A stretch of 64,000 bases of DNA from Verrucomicrobium sp. BvORR034 (GTDB lineage: Bacteria; Verrucomicrobiota; Verrucomicrobiia; Verrucomicrobiales; Verrucomicrobiaceae). Shown here in pieces: positions 7,853 to 16,850 of the stretch. How positions within the stretch are numbered: position 1 is the stretch's first letter; every line of letters begins with the position of its first letter. The notes under the pieces were generated by a model that saw nothing but the letters and a program-made list of their open reading frames with translations, was not told where the DNA came from and did no database searches. The position numbers and the translations under genes are program-made. The stretch covers positions 22,611 through 86,610 of the forward strand of contig NZ_BATQ01000046.1 of the NCBI RefSeq assembly GCF_000739635.1. Reading direction: 5' to 3'.

Positions 7853-8578
7853 ATGGGTGCACAATGGAAACAGAAATGGCGGGAACTGGCCGCTGACCAA
7901 AAAGGCAAGATCGTCGGCAAGCTGACGCGGGAAATTCAGGTGGCGACGAAACTGGGCGGACCGAGCCCGGAGTTCAATGCCCGACTCGCGGCTGCGATCG
8001 CGGTGGCGAAGAAGCAGAGTGTGACCCGTGACACCATTGAGCGGGCCATTGCCAAAGGCTCCGGCACGGGGGCGGATGCCGTGCAATACCAGACGGTCAT
8101 CTATGAGGGCTTTACCCCGCACCGCGTGCCGGTCGTGGTGGACTGCCTGACGGACAACAACAATCGCACCTCCACGGAGATCAAGATGATCTTCAAGGCC
8201 GGAACGCTGGGCACGCCAGGCTCGGTGGCATGGATGTTCGACCATTGCGGACTGGTGGAGGCCCACCATCCTGATGCCTCCACGGACATCGAGATCGCAG
8301 CACTGGAGGCGGAGGCGGACAATGTGGAGCCCATGGAGCTGGATGACGAGGAGATCGCCAGTCACGTAGGGGCCCGTTTCTTCTGCCCCATGGCCAGTCT
8401 GGATTCTGTGACCAAGGCTCTCAAAGCACAGGGCTGGCTGGTGACCACATCAGAACTGCACTACCAGCCCAAGGACTATCCGGAACTCACGGAGGCCCAG
8501 CGCGAAGAGGTGACGAAGTTCCTTCAGGCCCTGGACGGACATGCGGATGTCCACCGGGTGTACGCGGCCGTCAAGTGA
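7853..8578 (+). CDS. YebC/PmpR-family protein
   Basis: A 241-residue YebC-family protein. The family has been described as transcription regulators and, for some members, as translation factors that help ribosomes at proline stretches. The order of three domains is intact: an N-terminal helical part (KGKIVGKLTREIQVAT), then VTRDTIERAIAKGSG, and the acidic middle and C-terminal parts (IYEGFTPHRVPVVVDCLTDNNNRT, GSVAWMFDHCG). The N-terminus (MGAQWKQKW) is shorter and differs from the usual AGHSKWANIKHRK, so this is a divergent member. It is 42 bases from the preceding gene, and the LysR gene starts 34 bases later. Confidence 0.9.
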   Translation: MGAQWKQKWRELAADQKGKIVGKLTREIQVATKLGGPSPEFNARLAAAIAVAKKQSVTRDTIERAIAKGSGTGADAVQYQTVIYEGFTPHRVPVVVDCLTDNNNRTSTEIKMIFKAGTLGTPGSVAWMFDHCGLVEAHHPDASTDIEIAALEAEADNVEPMELDDEEIASHVGARFFCPMASLDSVTKALKAQGWLVTTSELHYQPKDYPELTEAQREEVTKFLQALDGHADVHRVYAAVK

Positions 8579-8612
8579 CCTGATATGTCCTCGAACCAGG
8601 GCCACTGCGAAG

Positions 8613-9542
8613 ATGTTTGATGAGCTGTTTTCAGAGCGTGGCCTGTCATTGGACCGGCTGCGTACTTTCCTCGAAGTGGCGGAAGCGGGCGGGATCGCCC
8701 GCGCGGCCAAGGACGATGCGGTGCGGCAGAGCCAGTTCAGCCGCCAGATCTCAGAGCTGGAGCAGTTCTTTGGGGTGGCGCTCACGGAGCGCCGGGGCAA
8801 GCATCTGGCCCTAAATGAGCATGGCCGCCGTCTTGCAGCGGTGGTGAGAGAGCAGCTCTTGGGGCTGCATGACTTCAAATGTGAGTGCCAGAGCCAGCCC
8901 GTGCTCTACACACTTGGCGCGGGAGACAGCATCCTTCAATGGCTGGTGCTTCCCTCCCTTGGGGGCTGGGTGGAGAACATGCCGCAGAGCCGTCTCGGGC
9001 TGAAGAATCTGCGTTCCGATCATATTGTGGAGCAGTTGCTTCATGCCCGGCTGGACTTTGGCATTGTGCGCGCGGGCACGGCCGTGGAGCCGTTGAAGCA
9101 GGTCGTGATCGGCCAGCTTCCTTACGCCTTGTTTGTTCCTGAAACCCTGGTGCCCAAGGCCCGTCGCGAAGATGTAGCCTGGATGTTGGGCAATCTCCCT
9201 TGGGCGACCCTGGCCACCGATGCCAGTTTCCTGCCGCGCGTGAAAGACGCCGCAGTCCGGCATGGGTACAACTTTGAAGTGCTGTTGGAGGCGGAGAGCT
9301 TCCCACAAGCGGCTCGTGCCGTGGCGACGGGAGCTTTTGCGGGCATCCTGCCCGTGGCGGCCCGGCCAGATTTTGGCGGCCAGAAGGTGCTGGTCCTAAA
9401 GCCGCCGTTCCTTACTGCTGTGGCCCGGAAGCTGGCGCTGGTTTTTCATCCCCGGTTGCTACGGATTCGTCCTCACGCGAGAGCGGCCGCAGATTGGCTG
9501 ACGCGGGAGTTGAAGGAGTCGCTCAAGAAAGTACCGGGTTGA
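8613..9542 (+). CDS. LysR-family transcriptional regulator
   Basis: A 309-residue regulator. The N-terminal winged helix (about residues 10-68) shows LDRLRTFLEVAEAGGIARAA and the recognition segment RQSQFSRQISELEQFFGVALTER, followed by the linker helix. The rest is a periplasmic-binding-protein-like effector domain (about 90-295). ATG 8613 matches the usual length of the family; a longer frame upstream overlaps the yebC end and lacks support. The divergent or neighbouring target expected for LysR proteins is not obvious: the next gene (MFS exporter) converges with it. Confidence 0.88.
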   Translation: MFDELFSERGLSLDRLRTFLEVAEAGGIARAAKDDAVRQSQFSRQISELEQFFGVALTERRGKHLALNEHGRRLAAVVREQLLGLHDFKCECQSQPVLYTLGAGDSILQWLVLPSLGGWVENMPQSRLGLKNLRSDHIVEQLLHARLDFGIVRAGTAVEPLKQVVIGQLPYALFVPETLVPKARREDVAWMLGNLPWATLATDASFLPRVKDAAVRHGYNFEVLLEAESFPQAARAVATGAFAGILPVAARPDFGGQKVLVLKPPFLTAVARKLALVFHPRLLRIRPHARAAADWLTRELKESLKKVPG

Positions 9543-9595
9543 TGTTCGTTGGGCCTGGCTTGATGAGGTCGGCCCTTCAGGCCTTATGAGTGCTC

Positions 9596-10798
9596 TCAGT
9601 TTCGTTCTGGCGGGCATTGCGGGTCACGCAAGCGGGAGGCGATGGCCAGGGTTACTGCCATGAGAGCGGCGGCCACCCAGAACGGGGTACGGCCATAGTG
9701 GGCGCCTCCGCGGTCGAATCCGAGCAACCAGCCGCCCAGCACGGGACCTACCGTGCGGCCGAGACTGGCGGAGGATTGGAGGAGCCCCATCGCCCGGCCT
9801 TGCCAGGCGTTTGTCACACAACGGGAGGCGAGACCATTGAGGGTGGGTTGCACCAGGCTGTTCCCGACGGCAATCAGACAGCTCACCGCATAGAGGCCGT
9901 ACAGGCCAGTATCCAGAGGTAGCAAGATGAAGCTGACCAAGAGGATGGCCATGCCGCTGAGTGCGAGCCGGATCTCTCCGTAAGCGGGCAGCAGCTTGCG
10001 CATGACCCCGCCTTGCATGATCACCCCCACGAACCCGATGGCGGCCATGACGTAGCCCACATGCTGCTCGTCCATGCCAAAGCGCTCCTGGGCGAAGAGC
10101 GAGAACACCGCGGTCATGATGGAGAAGGCGGCGAGGCAGACGAGGTAAGACGCCGCCACCGTGAAATACATGGGGCCATCGGCGTGCTTGGGCAGTGCCG
10201 TGAGAGGCTGGGGTGCGCCATGCTGGTGACGCCGTTCCTGAGTCAGGCTTTCAGGCAAGGATGTCCAGATCAACACGGCATTGATCAGGCAAAGAATGCC
10301 CACCAGGAAGAAGGGGGCGTTCGGCGAGATCTGGGCGGCGATGCCACCCAGTGCAGGGCCGATGATGAAGCCGATCCCGAATGCCGCGCCAATCATCCCC
10401 ATGGCACGGGAGCGTTCCTTGGGGCTGGTGATGTCGGCAATGTACGCCTGGGCAGCAGCCACATTCCCGCCCGATGCGCCGTCCACGATCCGGGCAAGGA
10501 AGAGAAGGGGCAGGGTATGGGCGAATCCCATGAGGAAGTATCCCGCTGCCGACCCCAGCACACTAAAGATGAGCACTGGCCGACGGCCCACGCGGTCGGA
10601 AAGCTTGCCCCATAGCGGAGAGGCCAGGAACACCATGAGGGGGAAAACCCCTATCAGCAGTCCATTGAGAAACTCGCTCGCGCCAAAGGTCTTGGCATAC
10701 AGCGGCAACACCGGAATGCAGACGCCAAATCCGATGGTGCTGAGCAGGATGGTGAGGAAGACAACCGTGAACTGAGTTTTGCGGGAAGCGGCGGACAC
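9596..10798 (-). CDS. MFS drug/H+ antiporter, TetA-like
   Basis: A 400-residue inner-membrane exporter with 12 predicted helices. The signature loop between helices 2 and 3, GKLSDRVGRRPVL (residues 64-76), is that of the drug-H+ antiporter (DHA1) group; the proline- and glycine-rich helix 5 motif GFIIGPALGG is also present. TetA-type proteins are the closest match from recall, but substrate cannot be read from sequence. It starts with GTG at 10798 (SAASRKTQF follows) with no clear ribosome site. The gene converges with the LysR gene and leaves a 410-base gap upstream. Confidence 0.88.
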   Translation of the reverse strand: MSAASRKTQFTVVFLTILLSTIGFGVCIPVLPLYAKTFGASEFLNGLLIGVFPLMVFLASPLWGKLSDRVGRRPVLIFSVLGSAAGYFLMGFAHTLPLLFLARIVDGASGGNVAAAQAYIADITSPKERSRAMGMIGAAFGIGFIIGPALGGIAAQISPNAPFFLVGILCLINAVLIWTSLPESLTQERRHQHGAPQPLTALPKHADGPMYFTVAASYLVCLAAFSIMTAVFSLFAQERFGMDEQHVGYVMAAIGFVGVIMQGGVMRKLLPAYGEIRLALSGMAILLVSFILLPLDTGLYGLYAVSCLIAVGNSLVQPTLNGLASRCVTNAWQGRAMGLLQSSASLGRTVGPVLGGWLLGFDRGGAHYGRTPFWVAAALMAVTLAIASRLRDPQCPPERN

Positions 10799-11208
10799 AG
10801 GGCGGGAACACTGCGTGTTTTTAGCTGGGCTTGCAAGTTTGCCTGAGAAAGAGAATTCAAAGCGGCTTCCTTAGAGGCGATATGGAATATTCCCGAGGGG
10901 GCAAGGCATCTCCTCCTAGCAGGATACGGGATTGGCAAATGACTGATCGGATTGAGATCGAGCCACTTAGAACGGAAAATACGTAATCCTACGGATACCC
11001 TTCGGCACGCCCTGCGCTATGCTCGGTGAGCGTCGTTTCAGCCTTTCACCAGTGTGTCAGCATGATCATCGGGATTTTTCATCAAGGCGTCACGGACTAC
11101 GAATTCTTTACATAAGTCTGCGCGCCGCGCTCGTGCATGGAAATCCGATACTGGCCCCGAGTCTGCTTTTCTCCCCCCCAGAACCGCCTCAAAAATCCTC
11201 CCTCTTTC
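10799..11208. other. 410-base intergenic region between divergent genes
   Basis: No convincing gene. On the plus strand a weak promoter pair, TTGAGA (about 10952), 17 bases and GAAAAT, could serve the following gene with a leader of over 200 bases. A short frame at 11019-11273 overlaps the next gene and has no recognisable product. The rest shows no clear structure. Confidence 0.4.
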
Positions 11209-12066
11209 ATGAGCATCCGCAACGAATCCCTGGCCAGTTCCAGTGCAGAGGCAGCAATGCCTTTGGCAGGTGATCTGGCGCAGCGATTCTCTGCCACCAG
11301 GATTCTTGAGGCTGCGGGATTGGTGCTCACGGTATTGCCACCCAGTATTCAGAGCCAGTTGGCCACCACCAGTCTCTGGGTGCATGATGAAGCCCTGGCG
11401 AGGATCCAACGTTTTCGTGGGAGTGTCTATGAGGAGCAGGGGACCCTGCCGCTGGACGCAATGCGCGTGGGGCGGCGTTACACCCTGGCCTGTGATACGC
11501 AGAACTTCCACCTCGTGCTCAACGAGTCGAACGGACCTCTGGCGGCCAGCCTGCGCTTTCGGTTTTATCGGCCGGGAACCACGGCCTCAGGGCTCAAGTT
11601 ATTTGAGTCGGTGAGGCGCATGCCGCCCGCTCAAGGAGTCCTCTACACCAGCACCATCAATGCTGCGGTGGCAGAAGGGCGTAGCGAGGGACGATGGGTC
11701 GTGGAGGTGAGCGGCCTGGCTGTGGCGTCAGCTTATCACGGTCACCCTGCGATCCGGTTGTTGCCGCTGGCTGCTCTGGCATTGATCCGGTCCATGACGC
11801 CTTCATTGGTGTTTGCGCTGATCCCCCAGATGCCCTTTGCGTCATTTATTTTTGATGGGTTTCAGGAGCAAGTTTTTGGATTGGGCTCGGTGGATACGAT
11901 GAGACTGCCAGCTGCCATCAGCTCTGAGCTGGACCCTCTCATGGAACACATGTTGGGATCTCATCCGCATCTGGCAAACTGCCAGCCAACGGATGGCGAT
12001 GAATCGCTGCCACCGCTGTTTTTTCAGCAAACCGGCAGCCGTCCCGGAGTGGGCACATATCGTTGA
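11209..12066 (+). CDS. Unknown protein, possible GNAT/autoinducer-synthase-like fold
   Basis: A 285-residue protein I do not recognise. ATG 11209 (MSIRNESLASS) is the best start; a longer frame exists but is unsupported. The protein has no signal peptide. The middle has alternating strands (GVLYTSTINAAVAEG, then RWVVEVSGLAVASAYHG and a helix RLLPLAALALIRSM). This resembles the strand-helix step in acyltransferases of the GNAT and acyl-homoserine-lactone synthase type, where a segment like E-x-S-R-L-A-V precedes a helix. The resemblance is weak and no active-site residue can be fixed. It lies 116 bases before pckG on the same strand. Confidence 0.55.
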   Translation: MSIRNESLASSSAEAAMPLAGDLAQRFSATRILEAAGLVLTVLPPSIQSQLATTSLWVHDEALARIQRFRGSVYEEQGTLPLDAMRVGRRYTLACDTQNFHLVLNESNGPLAASLRFRFYRPGTTASGLKLFESVRRMPPAQGVLYTSTINAAVAEGRSEGRWVVEVSGLAVASAYHGHPAIRLLPLAALALIRSMTPSLVFALIPQMPFASFIFDGFQEQVFGLGSVDTMRLPAAISSELDPLMEHMLGSHPHLANCQPTDGDESLPPLFFQQTGSRPGVGTYR

Positions 12067-12123
12067 GTTAGAGTGGCTTTGGAAAAGCCCGGCAACGTTG
12101 GGCGGAAAGGGGCTCACAATGGC

Positions 12124-12143
12124 TGCTTGCACTTTTGCAAGCA
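12124..12143 (+). promoter_or_regulatory. Perfect palindrome upstream of pckG
   Basis: TGCTTGCA and TGCAAGCA form an 8-bp perfect inverted repeat with a 4-base spacer (CTTT), 40 bases before the pckG start. No T-run follows, so an operator is more likely than a terminator. Confidence 0.5.
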
Positions 12144-12182
12144 TTGCCGAGAAGGTGGGGTTTTCCGAACGATACTGCCAAC

Positions 12183-13961
12183 ATGACCCGTCATCAGCGT
12201 CTTCAAACCTGGGTGGATGAGTGTGCCGCCCTTTGCCAGCCGGATCACATCCAGTGGTGTGATGGATCACAGGAAGAGTGGGACTTGCTTTGTGAAAAAC
12301 TGGTCCAGGCAGGCACCTTTCGCCGATTGAATCCCGAGAAGCGTCCGAACAGCTTTCTCGCCTGGAGTGACCCGAACGATGTGGCCCGTGTGGAGGACCG
12401 CACTTTCATCTGCTCGAAGCGCAAGCAGGATGCGGGTCCCACCAACAACTGGGTGGAGCCCAATGAGATGAAGGCCACGCTGAAGCGGGTTTTCCGTGGT
12501 TCGATGAAGGGACGCACCATGTATGTGGTGCCTTTCTGCATGGGGCCGCTGGGTTCCAAGTTCAGCGTCATCGGCGTGCAGCTCACCGACTCCGCCTATG
12601 CGGTGGTGAACATGAGGCTGATGACTCGCATGGGCAGTGCGGTCATTGAGCAGCTCGATGAAGATGGTGACTATGTGCCCTGCCTTCACAGCGTGGGAGC
12701 CCCCCTTGAGCCCGGGGCCAAAGACGTCACGTGGCCGTGCAGCAGTGAGAAGTACATCGTGCACTTCCCTGGTGAGCGATCCATCTGGTCCTACGGCAGC
12801 GGATACGGCGGCAATGCTTTGCTCGGGAAGAAGTGCCTCGCGTTGCGCATCGCCAGCGTGATGGGGCGTGATGAAGGCTGGATGGCTGAGCACATGCTCA
12901 TCAGCGGTGTTGAGTCCCCTGATGGCAAGAAGAGCTATGTGGCGGCTGCCTTTCCCAGTGCCTGTGGCAAGACGAACTTCGCGATGCTGGTGCCTCCGCC
13001 AAGCTATGAAGGCTGGAAGGTTACCACGGTGGGGGATGACATCGCCTGGCTTCGCCCAGGGCCCGGAGGCAAGCTGCATGCGGTCAATCCTGAAGCGGGC
13101 TACTTCGGGGTGGCTCCGGGAACCTCGTGGGACAGCAATCCCAACGCCATGGCCTCGATGCGGGCTAACGCCATCTTCACCAATGTGGCTCTCACGGACG
13201 ACAACGATGTCTGGTGGGAAGGCTTGAGCGAGCCGCCGGACCATCTGATCGACTGGACAGGCCAGGAATGGAGCCCCGGCTGTGATCGTAAAGCGGCGCA
13301 TCCGAACTCCCGCTTCACCGCCCCTGCTTCCCAGTGCCCGACGATTGACCCTGACTGGGAGAAGCCGGAGGGGGTGCCCATTGACGCCATCATCTTTGGC
13401 GGGCGTCGCGCCACGACCATGCCGCTGGTGTTCCAGTCCTTCAACTGGGTCCACGGCGTCTTCATCGGGGCCAACATGGGCAGTGAGATGACTGCCGCTG
13501 CCGCCGGCACGGTGGGCAAGGTGCGCCGCGACCCCATGGCCATGTTGCCGTTTTGCGGCTACAACATGGGCGACTACTTCAAGCACTGGCTGCACATGCG
13601 GCGACGCATCAAGGACCTGCCGCGCATTTTCCATGTGAACTGGTTCCGCAAGGACGCCGAAGGCAACTTTATGTGGCCTGGCTTCGGCGAGAACATGCGC
13701 GTGCTGGAGTGGATCGTAAACCGCGGGCGTGGGCGCGGCAGGGGCCACGAAACGCAGCTCGGCTGGATGCCAAACTACGACGAGATCAACATGAGCGGGC
13801 TGGAGGGGATGACGCCGGAACGCTTCGAACAGCTCATGAAAGTGGAGCACAAGGAGCTGCGCCAGGAGTTGCTCAATGCTGAGGAGCTGTATTTGGATCT
13901 ATACGACTACCTGCCCAAGGAACTGGTGTATCAGCGGGAACTGCTCGCGGGAAGGTTCTAA
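12183..13961 (+). CDS. pckG: Phosphoenolpyruvate carboxykinase (GTP)
   Basis: A 592-residue cytoplasmic enzyme that converts oxaloacetate and GTP to phosphoenolpyruvate, CO2 and GDP, linking the TCA cycle to gluconeogenesis. It is the GTP type: the P-loop reads FPSACGKTN (about residues 258-266), and other marks are [28 protein letters not shown] and [13 protein letters not shown]. Length agrees with the family (about 600). ATG 12183 is chosen; the frame continues upstream without a better start. A -10-like GATACT ends 6 bases before the ATG, and there is no ribosome site. A palindrome 40 bases upstream may be an operator. The gene ends at a strong hairpin. Confidence 0.97.
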   Translation: MTRHQRLQTWVDECAALCQPDHIQWCDGSQEEWDLLCEKLVQAGTFRRLNPEKRPNSFLAWSDPNDVARVEDRTFICSKRKQDAGPTNNWVEPNEMKATLKRVFRGSMKGRTMYVVPFCMGPLGSKFSVIGVQLTDSAYAVVNMRLMTRMGSAVIEQLDEDGDYVPCLHSVGAPLEPGAKDVTWPCSSEKYIVHFPGERSIWSYGSGYGGNALLGKKCLALRIASVMGRDEGWMAEHMLISGVESPDGKKSYVAAAFPSACGKTNFAMLVPPPSYEGWKVTTVGDDIAWLRPGPGGKLHAVNPEAGYFGVAPGTSWDSNPNAMASMRANAIFTNVALTDDNDVWWEGLSEPPDHLIDWTGQEWSPGCDRKAAHPNSRFTAPASQCPTIDPDWEKPEGVPIDAIIFGGRRATTMPLVFQSFNWVHGVFIGANMGSEMTAAAAGTVGKVRRDPMAMLPFCGYNMGDYFKHWLHMRRRIKDLPRIFHVNWFRKDAEGNFMWPGFGENMRVLEWIVNRGRGRGRGHETQLGWMPNYDEINMSGLEGMTPERFEQLMKVEHKELRQELLNAEELYLDLYDYLPKELVYQRELLAGRF

Positions 13962-13973
13962 GGCCTCGCAAAA

Positions 13974-14012
13974 CTTCAAGGTGGGAGCGGGTTTCGCGGG
14001 CTCTCCTTGAAG
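13974..14012 (+). terminator. Hairpin after pckG
   Basis: Arms CTTCAAGG (13974-13981) and CCTTGAAG (14005-14012) pair perfectly, and the inner GGGAGC/GCTCTCC adds more pairing. The sequence after it repeats TTGAAG and TTTGAAGTTTG but has no strong T-run, so it may be a leaky terminator or a processing site between pckG and queF. Confidence 0.5.
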
Positions 14013-14061
14013 ATTGAAGTTTGGCATTTGAAGTTTGCCCCCTCTGGGGGTAAGCGTTTTT

Positions 14062-14523
14062 ATGACTGCTGCCGCTGACTCCCTCTCCCTTCTGGGGCGC
14101 TCTGAATCCCGACTGCCCGCTTCTCCGGATGAGGCCAAGCTGGAGACCTTTCCCAACCGCACCCCGGGGCGCAACTATCGGATCACGCTCAACTGCCCGG
14201 AGTTCTCCTCCCTGTGTCCGGTGACCGGGCAGCCTGACTGCGCGCATGTGGAGATCGTGTATGTGCCAGACCAGCTTTGTGTGGAGACCAAGTCGCTGAA
14301 GTTCTACCTCGCTGCGTACCGAAATTTCCCCTCGTTCAATGAGGCCATTGTAAATCGCATTCTGGATGATCTGGTGAAGGCGACCTCGCCCAAGCAGATG
14401 ACCGTGCGCGGTGATTTTGGTGCCCGGGGTGGCATCCAGCTCAGCTGCGAAGCCCGCTACCCGGACTTCGAAGATGAGGATACTGTGGAGTGTGGCGGCG
14501 GTGGTTGCGGTCACGCTCATTGA
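14062..14523 (+). CDS. queF: NADPH-dependent 7-cyano-7-deazaguanine reductase QueF
   Basis: A 153-residue reductase that turns preQ0 into preQ1 for the tRNA base queuosine. It is the short (one-domain) type. The catalytic cysteine lies in FSSLCPVTGQPD (about residue 52), and the family motif CVETKSLKFYLAAYRN follows. The C-terminus carries an unusual tail, CGGGGCGHAH, that could bind metal. ATG 14062 is preferred over a start at 14035. queC follows after 21 bases, which fits one pathway. QueD and QueE are not in the window. Confidence 0.95.
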   Translation: MTAAADSLSLLGRSESRLPASPDEAKLETFPNRTPGRNYRITLNCPEFSSLCPVTGQPDCAHVEIVYVPDQLCVETKSLKFYLAAYRNFPSFNEAIVNRILDDLVKATSPKQMTVRGDFGARGGIQLSCEARYPDFEDEDTVECGGGGCGHAH

Positions 14524-14544
14524 TTGATCTTTGTTTGATCTGCC

Positions 14545-15225
14545 ATGAAGACCCTCGTCCTCCTCAGCGGTGGCATGGATTCTGTGACGGCTCTGTATTG
14601 GGCCGCACGGGAGACTGAGGTCGCGGGTTGTGTGAGTTTCGACTACGGCTCCAAGCATAATGCGAAGGAGATCCCCATGGCAGCATGGCATGCCGAGCAA
14701 CTGGGCGTGCGGCATGATGTCATCCGGCTGGATTTCATGGATCAGCTCTTTGCATCAGATCTGTTGAAGAGCGGCGGAGACATCCCTGACGGTCACTATG
14801 AGGAGCAGAGCATGAAGCGCACGGTGGTGCCGTTTCGCAATGGCATCATGCTTGCTATTGCCTGCGGTCTGGCCGAGAGCCAGGAGGCGGGGGGCGTGGT
14901 GATTGCGGCTCACAGTGGTGATCATGCGATCTACCCGGACTGCCGGGAGCCCTTCATGCAGAGCATGGCCTCTGCCATGAAGTACGGCACCTACGCTCAG
15001 GTGGAGTTGCTCCGGCCCTTCATCGCCCAGGACAAGGCGGGTATTGCCAAGCTCGGCGCTGCCTATGGGGTCGATTTTGTCCACACCTGGTCCTGTTACA
15101 AAGGGGGTGACATTCACTGTGGCACCTGCGGCACCTGCGTGGAGCGCCGGGAGGCGTTTCAGGACGCGGGAGTGCCAGACCCCACGGAGTATCTGGACCA
15201 CGGTCCGCTGCCTGCCAGGCCTTGA
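14545..15225 (+). CDS. queC: 7-cyano-7-deazaguanine synthase QueC
   Basis: A 226-residue ATP-dependent enzyme that makes preQ0 from 7-carboxy-7-deazaguanine. The nucleotide-binding PP-loop is LLSGGMDSVTAL (residues 6-17). The C-terminal zinc site is visible as SCYKGGDIHCGTCGTCVERREAF with four cysteines. Other family marks are FDYGSKH and AAHSGDHAIYPDCR. It forms an operon with queF. Confidence 0.97.
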   Translation: MKTLVLLSGGMDSVTALYWAARETEVAGCVSFDYGSKHNAKEIPMAAWHAEQLGVRHDVIRLDFMDQLFASDLLKSGGDIPDGHYEEQSMKRTVVPFRNGIMLAIACGLAESQEAGGVVIAAHSGDHAIYPDCREPFMQSMASAMKYGTYAQVELLRPFIAQDKAGIAKLGAAYGVDFVHTWSCYKGGDIHCGTCGTCVERREAFQDAGVPDPTEYLDHGPLPARP

Positions 15226-15373
15226 GGGCGGAGAGGCACTTACATACTTCTTACACACTGCTGACGGCAGTCTGACTCACGGTGCCGTAAGATGGCGGAG
15301 GATGTGGAGAACCACGCTGAAGCCACGATCAATCATGGCGGGGCGGGGTGAACCTCCTGCTCAACTTTGCGTC

Positions 15374-16762
15374 ATGAAACTACCTCTCTTTACTTTGGCA
15401 GGCGCGGCCCTTTTCGGCGCGCTTGCAGGCGTCCTGCCAACGGCCGCCGTTGCCGGGTCGCCTCCGGCTCCGGCCTCGACGCCAGCGATGGACCTTTCCG
15501 TCGAACTGGCGCACCCGCAGATCCTCGCGGGACGCAAGATGACCACCTACCTGAAGGTGGGCTTGACGGGACAGGAACTGGAGGCATCGGCAAAACGGGC
15601 TCCGGTGAATGTGACCATCGTGATCGACAAATCGGGGTCCATGGGCGGGGACAAAATGGTTCATGCCCGCGAGGCTGCCAAACAGGCCCTCGACCGGCTC
15701 GGAGCGGGGGACATGGTCTCCGTCGTCGCTTATGACGATGCAGTCTCCCTCATCTCACCTGCGACTGATCTGACGGATCGTGAGCGGGTGAAGGCGGCCA
15801 TTGACCGCATTCAGGCGGGTGGATCGACCGCCTTGTTTTCCGGCATCAGCAAGGGAGCCGAGGAACTTCGACGCAACAAGCGGCCCAACCAGGTGAACCG
15901 CGTGGTGCTGCTCTCTGATGGCATGGCCAACGTGGGGCCTTCTTCTCCTCAGGATCTCGGTCGGCTCGGCGCATCCCTTGCCAAGGAGGGCATCACCGTC
16001 ACCACGCTGGGCTTGGGGCTGGGTTACAACGAGGACCTGATGACGGAACTGGCCCTGCGCAGTGACGGCAACCATGCCTTCATTGAGAACAGCCGGGACC
16101 TCGCGGGCATCTTCCAGACGGAGTTCGGCGACATTCTCTCTGTCGTGGCCCAGCGGATCCGGGTGCGTGTGCAGTGTGCGGAGGGCGTGCGTCCCGTGCG
16201 CGTGCTGGGGCGCGAAGCGGACATCCATGGCCAGGATGTGGAACTGGAGATGAATCAGATCTACGCCCGCCAGCACAAGTACCTCCTGCTGGAAGTGGAG
16301 ATCCCTGAAGGGGCTGCCGATACCGATGCCCCCGTGGCTACCGCGGAGGTGACCTCCGTGAATGCGTTGACCGGTGCTGAAAATCGCAGCCTAACGCGTT
16401 CCGTGGCCCGCCGGGTGAATGATCCGGCTCTCATCGCCAACACAGTGAACAAGGCGGTCTTGGTCGAGGTGGCCCGCGCCATCTCCACGGAGAAGGAAGC
16501 TCTGGCCGTGAAGCTGAGCGACGAAGGGCGGCACGAGGAGGCGACCAAGGCCTACAATGCCGCGTGCTCCTGGTCCCTGAGCGAAGCCAAGCGTCTGGCT
16601 TCACCAGAACTGGAGAAGCTGGGGCTGAGCCAGCAGGAGCGGCTACAGATGTTCAACGCCGGCGGGGTCAGCGCCAATGCCGCACGCAAGATGTCGAAGT
16701 CCGAAGACCTGAAGAACCGGACTCAAAACGGCCTCTCGTCCATGCCCGAGCCCAAAAAGTAG
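15374..16762 (+). CDS. Secreted von Willebrand factor A-domain protein
   Basis: A 462-residue exported protein. A signal peptide ends near residue 27 (AAVAG). The vWA domain covers about residues 78-250 with a complete metal site, DKSGSMGG from residue 85, plus a later threonine (GGSTALFSG) and aspartate (LLSDGMANVG). The following region, about 260-420, is beta-rich, and the C-terminus is helical. This layout resembles YfbK-like proteins of the outer layers. The role is unknown; metal-dependent protein binding is likely. The kinase-regulator pair directly follows on the same strand after 88 bases. Confidence 0.85.
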   Translation: MKLPLFTLAGAALFGALAGVLPTAAVAGSPPAPASTPAMDLSVELAHPQILAGRKMTTYLKVGLTGQELEASAKRAPVNVTIVIDKSGSMGGDKMVHAREAAKQALDRLGAGDMVSVVAYDDAVSLISPATDLTDRERVKAAIDRIQAGGSTALFSGISKGAEELRRNKRPNQVNRVVLLSDGMANVGPSSPQDLGRLGASLAKEGITVTTLGLGLGYNEDLMTELALRSDGNHAFIENSRDLAGIFQTEFGDILSVVAQRIRVRVQCAEGVRPVRVLGREADIHGQDVELEMNQIYARQHKYLLLEVEIPEGAADTDAPVATAEVTSVNALTGAENRSLTRSVARRVNDPALIANTVNKAVLVEVARAISTEKEALAVKLSDEGRHEEATKAYNAACSWSLSEAKRLASPELEKLGLSQQERLQMFNAGGVSANAARKMSKSEDLKNRTQNGLSSMPEPKK

Positions 16763-16850
16763 ATTTCATGCCCCTTTCCGCCCTGTCATGACACTTCGGG
16801 CCTGACAACCCCCCGGTTTTGGGTGTTCATGGCAGGGCCGGAGTTTGCTC

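Noticed and set aside
11019..11273. 84-codon frame in the 10.8-11.2 kb gap
   Set aside because: No signal, no family features, and it overlaps the better gene start at 11209.
12267..13850. Long antisense frame over pckG (527 codons)
   Set aside because: Histidine- and valine-rich shadow of a clear gene with no family features.
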